Origin: Propionibacteriaceae bacterium | GTDB lineage: Bacteria > Actinomycetota > Actinomycetes > Propionibacteriales > Propionibacteriaceae | DNA length: 16,861 nt | Direction of reading: 5' to 3' | Assembly (NCBI GenBank): GCA_031255975.1 | Contig: JAIRRM010000028.1 | Location: 1-16,861 of the forward strand | Shown: piece by piece, positions 1 through 7,076 of the stretch | How positions within the stretch are numbered: the stretch's first letter is position 1 | Layout of the letters: every line of letters begins with the position of its first letter | Translations under genes and position numbers: made by a program | Notes under the pieces: model-generated | Seen by the model: the letters and a program-made list of their open reading frames with translations, nothing else | Told to the model about the DNA's origin: nothing | Database searches by the model: none

Positions 1-157
1 AAGCGCGCCTCAACTGGACCCTTGTCTGGAAACGGTGTGAGAGGCGAACGACGGCGCACCAAGGCGTAACCAACAACCCCGACCAGCGGCAGACACCTCA
101 ACCCAGGGTTAGTCAAACATCTCGGCGGTAACCAGCCACCCCGGAGCGCCACCGAGC
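1..157. other. Intergenic stretch at the window edge, no supportable gene
   Basis: Several short open frames run in from the left edge on the plus strand; one stops at 67-69 and another at 38-40. Any of them could be the tail of a gene lying mostly outside the window, and none has recognisable sequence. I see no RNA gene or repeat here. Confidence 0.3.
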
Positions 158-188
158 GACTTCGGAGCCAAACGCGGGCTCCGAAGTC
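158..188 (-). terminator. Strong hairpin terminator of the large surface-protein gene
   Basis: A perfect 12-bp inverted repeat, GACTTCGGAGCC (158-169) and GGCTCCGAAGTC (177-188), is separated by a 7-nt loop. It lies about 25 bp past the stop codon of the minus-strand surface-protein gene. There is no clear U tract, which is common for terminators in high-GC actinobacteria. It could also stop transcription coming from the left. Confidence 0.7.
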
Positions 189-212
189 AGCCGAACCGCT
201 TCGGGCCAGCTA

Positions 213-2873
213 TCAGCCAGATACCTCGTCGGCGCGACGCCGGTTGGCGACGATCGCCAGCAGTGCCAGCCCACTCGCGGCGGCGAGCAGCAGTAGCGGC
301 TGTAGCGACGACAGGTTCACCGCTGAACCGCCGGTGGGAACCACCGGGGATTTGCTGACCTTCACATACACCGTCGCCTGAGCGGTGTGCCCGTGACGAT
401 CTTTGATCTCGTAGCGATACGTGTCTTCGCCAGAGAACCCGGCGGCGGGAGTGTAACTATGGCTGCCGTCAGAGTTTACGACGATGGTGCCGCCGTTCAC
501 GGAGACGCTGTCCGCCCAACTCAACTCCAAGTCATACCCCGTGTCGTTGTCGAGCACCCTGATGACGACCGGGGTCTCGAACGGCGTCTCGGCGTGGTCA
601 TCCACGGCGCTGATCTGACACAACACGGCTGTCAGCGTGAAGCTAGCAGCGCATGGACGCTGAAACTCGCCCTGGTTGTAGCTATCCACCGCGCAAGCCT
701 GGATGGTGGTAACCCCTTCAGCGAGCACGTTAACCACACCGGTCACCGGATCGACCGTGGCCACACTCGGGTTGGCGGAAGACCAGATGAGGGTCCGGTC
801 ATCCACCAGAGCGCCGACCAAATCGGCCACGGTGGCGTGCGTCCAACCAGCAGTCACCGCGGCTTGCGCCGTGAACACATCGCCGGTCACAGCCTCTATG
901 GTGGCACTGGTGGGGTTGGTCACGGTGACCTCCGAAGCCAGCGCGACGAAGTTATCCAGAATGAACGTGTCGGGCGTGGAGTTCGCGATAACGGCAGACG
1001 CAACACCCGCCACGGCATCCGACTGCTGCGTGGTACCACCAGAGGTGACCTCGTGCAGGGTGTAATGCGCCTCAGTGGCGAAATCCACTCCATAGATACG
1101 CACGCGGCTAGCCACGGCTGAATTAAGAGACCACTGGTCACCTACCGCGACCGGCACCATATCGGCATCCGACTCGATCTCGGCGGAGAACAGGGTTTCG
1201 GCACTCGGCACCGCGCGGATATGGATGTTCGGGCCGCTCTGTGAGAACGTGGAAGCCATATCGGGAACGTTGAACGCCGGGAGATTGCCGCTGTCGTCGG
1301 CCACAACCTTTACGAAGATGTCGCTCACCAGACCGCGCCCGTGCAGCGCATTGCTGGTTTGAGACTGGTTCAACCGCGCCAGCACCGTGTTCAGCGCCTG
1401 CAACTGCTGCTCGATGGTCGGCACCACCCCATTGGTCGAGCTTGGCGCGCGCACCACCCAGGTGTTGTCGCGGGTGTCGTACAACAAGAACTTCCTGGTA
1501 TCGCTACTAGGCCATGTCTGCGTGAAGTTCGCCAGATCATCGTAGAAGAACACGGCGGTTCCATCGCTGCCAAACATCGTTGGGGCGGCGGAACCCACCA
1601 TGAACGTTGCCCAACGATAACTGTTATCAGGAGGCGTGATGTTCTCAATTGAAGTGAACTGCACCCCGAGGCGCTGCCGGGTGTACCCAGGGAAGCTCAG
1701 TGTGCCGGCGAAACGTACATCGGTGTTGTGCTCATTGTCACCAGCTGCGCTTTCACTGTTTGGAGTTTCGATCCAGAACGGATCACGATCATTAAGCCCG
1801 GCACCCCGATCAACAACCAGATCCCTGATGTTTACGTTCGGATGAGTGTTTACGGTGACGATGCGATAGCTATCGGTGGTCGAACCACTAATGCTGGTGA
1901 ACCTCACACCCTCAATGTTCACTTGCGCGGAGGAATTGTAGCTGGTCGCCACGATATTCAACCCTTGATTACCTGAGGAGGGGTTGTACCCTGCACCACT
2001 GTTTTGGAACTCGCAATCGCGTATCAGCGCGCTGGCACCACCCTCGATATGCAAGACCGAGTTACCGCGGCCAGTGCCAAACACCTGCAGACTGGTGAGC
2101 CAAGTTGCACCCTCGTCCTTACTCCATCGATTCGTGGTGGAGGCAGTCGCTACACCACCAACCGGCCCCCTACCCTCAAAATCGAACACCAAGTTTTGCC
2201 ACAACACACCAGAACCAACCATGGGGATGAGAATGCGCTCCAGATACGGCGTTGGCGTTCCGCAAAGAATATCCCAACCAAGAACGCAAAGGCGATACAG
2301 ATATGGTCGCCGCGTCAACCTCACGGCCCCCTGTTCCAACCCGATCAGCGCCACGCCAATCGCGGCGGCGTAAACGGTGTAGTTGTCCACCCGGTCGTAG
2401 CGATACGTACCGGCATCGAAGAAGAAGGCAGAGTTGCCCTTTGCCAGCAACTTTTCGTCAGTCCATTTACCGTCAGCCATGTAGATGACCGTCGCGGCGA
2501 ACACGACATCGCCATCAGCGGTGCCGGTGTCGGCCACCGAGCCGGAAGTGCCGTCAAATGTCACATACACGGTCTCACCATTGCGGGCCGCATAGCTCAC
2601 ATCCTGGGTGACAAAGTAGTACGCGTTCTTGCCCTTATAGGTGATGGGCGACTCGCGGAATACTTTATTCGTGACCGCGCTGGTCAGATAGGTACCAGCA
2701 TCAGGCTGTACCGTCGGCACCGGCTGCTCGTCATCGAAAATGGTGGCCGCTTGAACCACCCCGCTGCCGCCAATGGCCGCACCTCCAACCAGCAGCATCG
2801 CTGCCACTCCGGTGGCCACGGCGCGGCGGAATCCGCCCGTCGCCCTGACGCTAGCACTAGCCAGACTATGCAT
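213..2873 (-). CDS. Large secreted surface protein with beta-helix-like region, Ig-like domains and C-terminal anchor (886 aa)
   Basis: This is a secreted, probably wall- or membrane-anchored protein. Residues 1-42 form a long signal peptide: an Arg-containing start, a hydrophobic Ala/Val/Gly core, and a likely cleavage after VQA. Residues about 220-360 carry repeated short strand patterns with Asn and Ile ladders (IRDCEF, VNIEGVRF, VNIRDLVV), suggesting a right-handed beta-helix as in pectate-lyase-like folds; no catalytic residues could be assigned. About 655-755 resemble a BIG2 Ig-like domain (IWSSANPSVATVD). About 756-843 resemble a cadherin-like/Big_9 domain (VLDNDTG, YTPAAGFSGEDTYRYEI). 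The tail has PTGG at 846-849, a hydrophobic helix and RRR, which looks like a variant sortase signal. The ATG at 2871-2873 follows AGGAC on the minus strand. It could be an adhesin or a glycan-binding protein; ligand unknown. The gene is monocistronic and ends at a strong hairpin. Confidence 0.85.
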   Translation of the reverse strand: MHSLASASVRATGGFRRAVATGVAAMLLVGGAAIGGSGVVQAATIFDDEQPVPTVQPDAGTYLTSAVTNKVFRESPITYKGKNAYYFVTQDVSYAARNGETVYVTFDGTSGSVADTGTADGDVVFAATVIYMADGKWTDEKLLAKGNSAFFFDAGTYRYDRVDNYTVYAAAIGVALIGLEQGAVRLTRRPYLYRLCVLGWDILCGTPTPYLERILIPMVGSGVLWQNLVFDFEGRGPVGGVATASTTNRWSKDEGATWLTSLQVFGTGRGNSVLHIEGGASALIRDCEFQNSGAGYNPSSGNQGLNIVATSYNSSAQVNIEGVRFTSISGSTTDSYRIVTVNTHPNVNIRDLVVDRGAGLNDRDPFWIETPNSESAAGDNEHNTDVRFAGTLSFPGYTRQRLGVQFTSIENITPPDNSYRWATFMVGSAAPTMFGSDGTAVFFYDDLANFTQTWPSSDTRKFLLYDTRDNTWVVRAPSSTNGVVPTIEQQLQALNTVLARLNQSQTSNALHGRGLVSDIFVKVVADDSGNLPAFNVPDMASTFSQSGPNIHIRAVPSAETLFSAEIESDADMVPVAVGDQWSLNSAVASRVRIYGVDFATEAHYTLHEVTSGGTTQQSDAVAGVASAVIANSTPDTFILDNFVALASEVTVTNPTSATIEAVTGDVFTAQAAVTAGWTHATVADLVGALVDDRTLIWSSANPSVATVDPVTGVVNVLAEGVTTIQACAVDSYNQGEFQRPCAASFTLTAVLCQISAVDDHAETPFETPVVIRVLDNDTGYDLELSWADSVSVNGGTIVVNSDGSHSYTPAAGFSGEDTYRYEIKDRHGHTAQATVYVKVSKSPVVPTGGSAVNLSSLQPLLLLAAASGLALLAIVANRRRADEVSG

Positions 2874-3062
2874 TTTTGTCCTACTTCGTCTCAGGAGACA
2901 TTAGTACAAGACTATTAGCCAAGTAAGCAATACTCAACACCTCTTTTATGTGAACAAAGCCGTTGATACTAATGACAAGCGCAATTCCGCTAGCGGCATA
3001 TTCTCGGCGGCGATACCGACCGGTTAACCAGGCCATAGGCTGTTGGCGTTAACATCTTTGCC
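2874..3062. promoter_or_regulatory. Divergent intergenic promoter region
   Basis: This AT-richer gap separates the minus-strand surface-protein gene from the plus-strand Imm5-like gene, so it must hold both promoters. On the minus strand, TTGCTT (2926-2931) and TACTAA (2902-2907) are about 18 bp apart and could be -35/-10 boxes. On the plus strand, TAACAT (3050-3055) lies 7 nt before the ATG at 3063, which would suit a leaderless transcript. All box assignments are by eye. Confidence 0.35.
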
Positions 3063-3602
3063 ATGGCAGGCAAAGTAGTACGTAAAACCCTTGGCGACTG
3101 GCGGGAGCCGTACGCGCAGCAGTTGATGGCGCTGATCGGCACCCAATCGAAGGCGACCATCGCCACCTGGTGCGTGGGGTATGCGGCAGAGCACTTCCTA
3201 CCAATCTGGCAGACGGATATGCCCGGCGATGACCGCCCCGCCGCAGCGCTGGCCGCCGCCCGGAGTTGGCTCGCCGGTGAAATCAAACTGCCGGAGGCGA
3301 AACCTGTCATCCTGGCGTGTCATGCGGCGGCCCGCGAAAGCGAAGGCAACGGGAAGTACGCCGCGCTGGCCGCCGCCCGTGCCTGTGGACAGTCCGCCAG
3401 TGTCATTCACTCCGCCTCCCACTCCATCGGGATGCTCTGGTACGGGGCTGCCGCCGTGGCGTATGCGACAGTCGGCGTGGGTCAACCAGCCGAGGTGTAC
3501 GCCAGGATCGCGGCAGACGAGGGTTGGCGACAGCTCGCCGCTCTTGAAGGCATCGCGGTGCCGGATGAGCCGCGTCCGGCGAAGATCAAGTGGGTCTGTT
3601 GA
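3063..3602 (+). CDS. Imm5-like putative immunity protein (179 aa)
   Basis: The sequence resembles the alpha-helical Imm5-like proteins, which are annotated as putative immunity proteins of polymorphic toxin systems. Visible signs are DDRPAAALAAARSWLAGEI at residues 56-74, then Ala-rich helices with HAAARES (87-93), AALAAARACGQ (100-110) and a His/Ser-rich segment SVIHSASHSIG (113-123). There is no signal peptide or membrane segment, so it should be cytoplasmic. No ribosome binding site is seen before the ATG, but a TAACAT box 7 nt upstream would fit a leaderless mRNA. No partner toxin gene is adjacent: the divergent neighbour is a surface protein without a recognisable toxin domain. These proteins are widespread as solitary genes, so a role in toxin immunity is only an inference from the family name. 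Confidence 0.7.
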   Translation: MAGKVVRKTLGDWREPYAQQLMALIGTQSKATIATWCVGYAAEHFLPIWQTDMPGDDRPAAALAAARSWLAGEIKLPEAKPVILACHAAARESEGNGKYAALAAARACGQSASVIHSASHSIGMLWYGAAAVAYATVGVGQPAEVYARIAADEGWRQLAALEGIAVPDEPRPAKIKWVC

Positions 3603-3661
3603 CTCAGGCGGCTAAAAGGGCCGCTGACGACAACTCGCCACCATTGAGGGTGCCGCGGGCG

Positions 3662-3859
3662 GAGATCCCGGATCAAGTCCGGGATGACGGATCGGGGTCG
3701 GGATGACACAACACTTCAGAGATCCCGGATCGGGTCCGGGATGACGGATCGGGGTCGGGATGACACAACACCTCGGAGATCCCGGATCAAGTCCGGGATG
3801 ACAAAACAAGTCCGGGATGACGGATCGAGTCCGGGATGACAAAACAAGTCCGGGATGAC
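3662..3859. repeat. Phased 19-bp tandem repeat array with embedded palindromes
   Basis: Ten consecutive 19-bp units start at 3662, 3681, 3700, 3719, 3738, 3757, 3776, 3795, 3814 and 3833, followed by an eleventh partial unit at 3852. The consensus is GGGATGACGGATCRRGTCC. GGGATGAC starts at 3681, 3700, 3738, 3757, 3795, 3814, 3833 and 3852, all exact multiples of 19. The units at 3662, 3719 and 3776 begin with GAGATCCC instead, giving a 57-bp higher-order period and three perfect 8-bp stems (ATCCCGGA/TCCGGGAT, first at 3665-3685). The last part has a 38-bp period. The array fills the gap between two convergent genes, ends 15 bp from the tadA stop, and could act as a bidirectional terminator. 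Spurious frames across it encode HPGLDPGS-like repeats and are not genes. Confidence 0.9.
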
Positions 3860-3874
3860 AAACGTTGGCGGCGG

Positions 3875-4327
3875 CTATCGTCTGGCGGCGAAGAACTCCC
3901 GTAGCAGCGCGGCACACTCGTCAGCCAACACCGCGGACACCACTTCGGGGCGGTGCGGTAACCGCTGATCGCGTAGCAGATCCCAAAGCGACGCCACCGC
4001 GCCCGCCCGTTCATCGAAAGCTCCGAATACCAACCGCCCCACCCGAGCCTGAGCGATGGCCCCAGCACACATCGCGCATGGTTCCAGCGTCACCACCAGA
4101 GTGCAGCGATCTAAGCGCCACCCACCCAAGGCCGCCGCCGCCCGCCGTAACGCCAGCACCTCGGCGTGCGCCAACGGGTCACCCGTCGCCTCCCGCTCAT
4201 TGTGCGCCGCCGCCAGCAAGGTGTCATCCGGCCCCAACATCACCGCCCCGATGGGCACGTCACCCCGCTCGACCGCCCGCGCGGCTTCGGAGAGCGCAAG
4301 TCGCATCGCGTCGTCCCACATGCTCAC
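3875..4327 (-). CDS. tadA: tRNA-specific adenosine deaminase (A34 to inosine), 150 aa
   Basis: TadA converts adenosine 34 of tRNA-Arg(ACG) to inosine in the cytoplasm so that one tRNA reads CGU, CGC and CGA. The zinc site is complete: HAE with His54 and the proton-shuttling Glu56, and PCAMC with Cys84 and Cys87. Other family marks are GDVPIGAV (22-29) and AHNEREATGDPLAHAE (41-56). The length is normal for the family. The start is GTG at 4325-4327, with an in-frame ATG two codons later (4319-4321) as an alternative; neither has a strong ribosome binding site. The gene converges on the Imm5-like gene across the 19-bp repeat array. I see no neighbouring tRNA-Ser gene, which often sits beside tadA in actinobacteria. 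Confidence 0.95.
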   Translation of the reverse strand: MSMWDDAMRLALSEAARAVERGDVPIGAVMLGPDDTLLAAAHNEREATGDPLAHAEVLALRRAAAALGGWRLDRCTLVVTLEPCAMCAGAIAQARVGRLVFGAFDERAGAVASLWDLLRDQRLPHRPEVVSAVLADECAALLREFFAARR

Positions 4328-4566
4328 CCGCCCAGCCTATTCGCCCAATCCCCCGCCAGACGATTGCGTCGAGAATCAGCGCAACCGCCTGGTTGTCGCG
4401 GTGATCGCGCCGCCAGTTATACGGGCGAACGTCCAGATGAAACCCCGCCGGTTGGCGGGTGGAACCACCGGATGCGCCCCGACCGTGGCACCCATACCCA
4501 CATAGTCATCCAAGGCAAAACACCACGTAGACCCTTCGGACATTCGATAGTGCTACCAGCGATGGC
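4328..4566. other. Structured intergenic region between tadA and the CoA-transferase gene
   Basis: About 320 bp separate the two divergent genes. The part before the promoter holds a perfect hairpin, CCCGCC (4444-4449), loop GGTT, GGCGGG (4454-4459), overlapping a second inverted repeat, GGTGG (4458-4462) and CCACC (4465-4469). No known riboswitch, tRNA or SRP RNA signature was recognised. Short open frames on both strands lack a ribosome binding site and any recognisable family. A small RNA or a long 5' leader of tadA is possible. Confidence 0.35.
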
Positions 4567-4594
4567 TTGGCGCTCGCGACGTACAGGCTAGACT
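4567..4594 (+). promoter_or_regulatory. Likely promoter of the succinate CoA-transferase gene
   Basis: TTGGCG (4567-4572) and TAGACT (4589-4594) are 16 bp apart and resemble -35 and -10 boxes of a housekeeping sigma factor. The expected start near 4601 gives a leader of about 50 nt. That leader holds a small inverted repeat GGACA/TGTCC (4610-4624). A strong ribosome binding site AGGAGGAAAGA precedes the ATG at 4650. Confidence 0.5.
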
Positions 4595-4649
4595 ATGGCC
4601 AGAGTTTGGGGACAACGACTGTCCGACCGACCACATACAGGAGGAAAGA

Positions 4650-6161
4650 ATGGGACGCATTAACTATGCGCCTGCACAAGCTAAGGTGACTGACATCCAG
4701 TCACTCGTGAAGCTCGTCAAGAATGATGACAAGATCGGCGTCGCCGGCTTCACCGGTGCCGGCTACCCGAAGGCCTTCCCGACCGCTCTGGCCGAGGAGA
4801 TCAAGGCCGCGCATGAGCGCGGCGAGGAGTTCATGGTGAGCATCTTCACCGGCGCTTCCACTGCTCCCGACCTCGACGGCGTGCTGGCCGGGGTTGATGG
4901 TGTTAAGTTCCGCACGCCGTACAACGGCGACCCTACGATGCGCAACAAGGTCAATGAGGGCATCAGCCTTTACGCCGACATCCACCTGTCGCACCTCGCG
5001 CAGCAGGTCAACCAGGGCTGGTTCGGCAAGATCGATTGGGCCGTCGTCGAAGCCTGCCAGATCACCGCTGAGGGCGAGATCGTGCCGTCCACGTCCGTTG
5101 GCAACAGCCGCGCCTATCTCGAAAACGCCGAGAAGATCATCATTGAGGTCAACGAATGGCAGTCCGAGGATCTGTTCGGCCTGCACGACGTGTACTACGG
5201 CATGGAGGCGCTGCCCCCGAACCGGGTGCCGATTCCGATCACCGCCCCTGGCGACATCATCGGTCAGCGCACGCTGCGGGTGGACTGGAACAAGGTCGCC
5301 GGCGTGGTGGTAACCAACAAGCCCGACCGCAACTCGCCGTTCAAGGACCTGGATCAGGATTCCATCACCATCGGCAAGTACTTCGTCGACTTCCTGCTTG
5401 ACGAAGTCAAGGCCGGTCGGATGCCGAAGAACCTGCTGCCGTTGCAGTCCGGCGTGGGCAACGTCGCCAATGCGGTGCTCGCGGGTCTGCTGGACTCCGA
5501 TCTGGAACACCTCTCCAGCTACACCGAAGTCATCCAGGACGGCCTGATCGCCCTCATCGACTCCGGGAAGATGGATGTCGCGTCCGCCACGTCGTTCGGC
5601 CTGTCGCCGGAGTACGCGCAGCGCCTCAACGAGAACGCCGCTTCGTACCGCGGCAAAGTGGTGCTGCGTCCGCAGGACGTGTCGAACCACCCCGAGGTGG
5701 TGCGCCGTATCGGCGTCATCGCCTGCAACGGCATGATCGAAGCCGACATCTACGGCAACGTCAACTCCACCAACGTGTGCGGCACCAAGATGCAGAACGG
5801 CATCGGCGGCTCGGGCGACTTCACCCGTAACGCTTTCATGTCGTTCTTCGTCTCGCCCTCCACGGCCAAGAATGGCGACATCTCCGCCATCGTGCCGATG
5901 GTGAGCCATCACGACCACACCGAGCATGACGTCTCCGTGATTATCACGGAGCAGGGCCTAGCCGATCTGCGCGGTCTCGCTCCGCGTCAGCGCGCCAAGG
6001 TCGTCATCGAGAAGTGCGCTCACCCCGACTACCGTCCCATCTTGGAGGATTACTACGCGCGGGCGCTCAAGGAAGCCAAGGGCATCCATACGCCGCACAT
6101 CCTCTCCGAGGCGCTGTCGTTCCACCAGAGGTTCCTCGACTCCGGTTCGATGAAGAAGTGA
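4650..6161 (+). CDS. Succinate CoA-transferase / acetyl-CoA hydrolase family protein (503 aa)
   Basis: This cytoplasmic enzyme moves CoA between an acyl-CoA (propionyl- or acetyl-CoA) and succinate. In propionic-acid bacteria it closes the Wood-Werkman cycle by releasing propionate and forming succinyl-CoA. Its length is typical of the family. The catalytic glutamate is in YTEVIQDG at Glu293, next to the conserved SGVGNVANAV loop (267-276). Another conserved Gly-rich segment is GTKMQNGIGGSGDFTRNA (378-395), with ITEQGLADLRGLAP (432-445) near the C-terminus. The sequence cannot separate propionyl-CoA:succinate from acetyl-CoA:succinate transferase. The ATG has an excellent ribosome binding site (AGGAGGAAAGA). 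The gene has its own promoter and terminator and is probably monocistronic. The clean GC-rich codon use suggests high expression. Confidence 0.92.
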   Translation: MGRINYAPAQAKVTDIQSLVKLVKNDDKIGVAGFTGAGYPKAFPTALAEEIKAAHERGEEFMVSIFTGASTAPDLDGVLAGVDGVKFRTPYNGDPTMRNKVNEGISLYADIHLSHLAQQVNQGWFGKIDWAVVEACQITAEGEIVPSTSVGNSRAYLENAEKIIIEVNEWQSEDLFGLHDVYYGMEALPPNRVPIPITAPGDIIGQRTLRVDWNKVAGVVVTNKPDRNSPFKDLDQDSITIGKYFVDFLLDEVKAGRMPKNLLPLQSGVGNVANAVLAGLLDSDLEHLSSYTEVIQDGLIALIDSGKMDVASATSFGLSPEYAQRLNENAASYRGKVVLRPQDVSNHPEVVRRIGVIACNGMIEADIYGNVNSTNVCGTKMQNGIGGSGDFTRNAFMSFFVSPSTAKNGDISAIVPMVSHHDHTEHDVSVIITEQGLADLRGLAPRQRAKVVIEKCAHPDYRPILEDYYARALKEAKGIHTPHILSEALSFHQRFLDSGSMKK

Positions 6162-6180
6162 GAACCTCCTCTCTCAACTA

Positions 6181-6217
6181 CGCAGGCCCCGTCCGGTTCT
6201 TCCGGGCGGGGCCTGCG
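6181..6217 (+). terminator. Strong terminator after the CoA-transferase gene
   Basis: CGCAGGCCCCGTCCGG (6181-6196) and CCGGGCGGGGCCTGCG (6202-6217) form a 16-bp stem with one G-U pair around a 5-nt loop TTCTT, 20 bp after the stop codon. No long U tract follows. It may also help stop minus-strand transcription from the HAD phosphatase gene. Confidence 0.85.
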
Positions 6218-6221
6218 CCAT

Positions 6222-6248
6222 ATCCCGGCGATGTCTTAATGCCGGGAT
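6222..6248. repeat. Palindrome, possible degenerate member of the ATCCCGG repeat family
   Basis: ATCCCGGC (6222-6229) and GCCGGGAT (6241-6248) form a perfect 8-bp stem with an 11-nt loop. The arms resemble those of the palindromes in the 3662-3859 array. It sits between two convergent genes just after a strong terminator and could be a second, bidirectional terminator. Confidence 0.5.
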
Positions 6249-6320
6249 GGCCTCCAAAGTCGGCAACAAGTGCTGACAGATAAGGGGCCGACAACCGCCG
6301 CTGGGATAGCAGCAACACCA

Positions 6321-6422
6321 CCATCAGGTAAAGAACAGCACCTGGCGAAGTCACCGTCATTCCGGCCTCCGAGCCGGAATCTCTCAACAACCCATCAGGT
6401 AGAGAACAGCACCTGGCGGAGT
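6321..6422. repeat. 31-bp direct repeats flanking a palindrome; duplicated 3' end of the HAD gene
   Basis: Copies at 6321-6351 and 6392-6422 match at 29 of 31 positions and start 71 bp apart. The right copy contains the last codons and stop of the HAD phosphatase gene; the left copy is a non-coding duplicate. Between them lies a 40-bp segment with a perfect palindrome, ATTCCGGC (6359-6366) and GCCGGAAT (6373-6380). The layout looks like a small palindromic element with duplicated flanks, or a local tandem duplication. Confidence 0.8.
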
Positions 6423-7072
6423 TCTGCCGCGCAATCACAACTGAACTCCGGGGCCGCAGCCGCCAAGTCGGCGCGTGAGCCCGCACCCCAGGTCACGGCG
6501 ATGGCCGGGATACCGGCGGCGTGGGCGGCCAGCACATCCCAAACGGCATCGCCGACGTAGACACACTGCTCCGGCGTTACCCCCAACTTGTCAAAGGCTC
6601 GCAGCAGCGGGTCTGGATACGGCTTGTGCCGTTCGGTGTCCTCCATGGTGACCGCCAAATCCACCAGTTCGGACAGCCCCGCTAGGCGCACCGTCTCGAC
6701 AGACATCCGAAACCGCTTGGATGTGACCACCTTGGGACGTACCCCCGCGGCGTTCAACTGAGTCAGCAGTTCCGGCACCCCCGGATAACCCGTGATCCTG
6801 GCGGAGTTGGCCTCGTTGTAATCGCGGTACACCCGCTCCAACTCGACGGCACCCGGAGGGTCTTCGCGCCGGAAAGTCTCCAACAGCGTCTGGCCGATCC
6901 AGGTGCGGGCCTCGTCCGCGCTCACCTCACGTCCATTCACCGCGCTGAAGGCGTACTGATAGGACTCGATGATGAGTCCGATGGAATCCGCCAAGGTGCC
7001 GTCCAGATCGAACAGCACAACCGGCCAGCGGGCGGAGGTTGGCACGATAGACCGCTCCGAAAGATCGTTCAC
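6395..7072 (-). CDS. HAD-superfamily phosphatase, phosphoglycolate phosphatase-like (225 aa)
   Basis: A cytoplasmic Mg-dependent phosphatase of the HAD superfamily. Motif I is FDLDGTLADS with nucleophile Asp22 and acid/base Asp24. Motif II is VVTSK (Thr117/Ser118). The motif III lysine is Lys150 in RHKPYPDPLL. Motif IV is VYVGDAVWDV with Asp175 and Asp179. The helical cap after motif I (about 33-95) is of the Gph/PpaX subgroup, so substrates could be phosphoglycolate, pyrophosphate or a sugar phosphate; the sequence does not decide. The start is GTG at 7070-7072, only 4 nt after the stop of the upstream surface-protein gene, with AGGGTGA as a plausible ribosome binding site inside that gene's end. 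The two genes are therefore probably co-transcribed, although no functional link is obvious. Its 3' end is duplicated downstream. Confidence 0.88.
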   Translation of the reverse strand: MNDLSERSIVPTSARWPVVLFDLDGTLADSIGLIIESYQYAFSAVNGREVSADEARTWIGQTLLETFRREDPPGAVELERVYRDYNEANSARITGYPGVPELLTQLNAAGVRPKVVTSKRFRMSVETVRLAGLSELVDLAVTMEDTERHKPYPDPLLRAFDKLGVTPEQCVYVGDAVWDVLAAHAAGIPAIAVTWGAGSRADLAAAAPEFSCDCAAELRQVLFST

Positions 7073-7076
7073 TTGG

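Noticed and set aside
387..1121. 244-aa plus-strand open frame inside the large surface-protein gene
   Set aside because: It is antisense to the clear Ig-like domain coding region and has no ribosome binding site or family signature.
3662..3859. CRISPR array
   Set aside because: The units are contiguous 19-mers without unique spacers, and no cas gene is present.
3612..3917. Minus-strand open frame with repeated HPGLDPGS-like peptides
   Set aside because: It is only the translation of the 19-bp palindromic array, overlaps tadA, and such peptides are a known artefact of this kind of repeat.
4701..5927. 408-aa minus-strand open frame opposite the CoA-transferase
   Set aside because: It is a His/Val/Asp-rich shadow of a well-conserved gene, with no recognisable domain.
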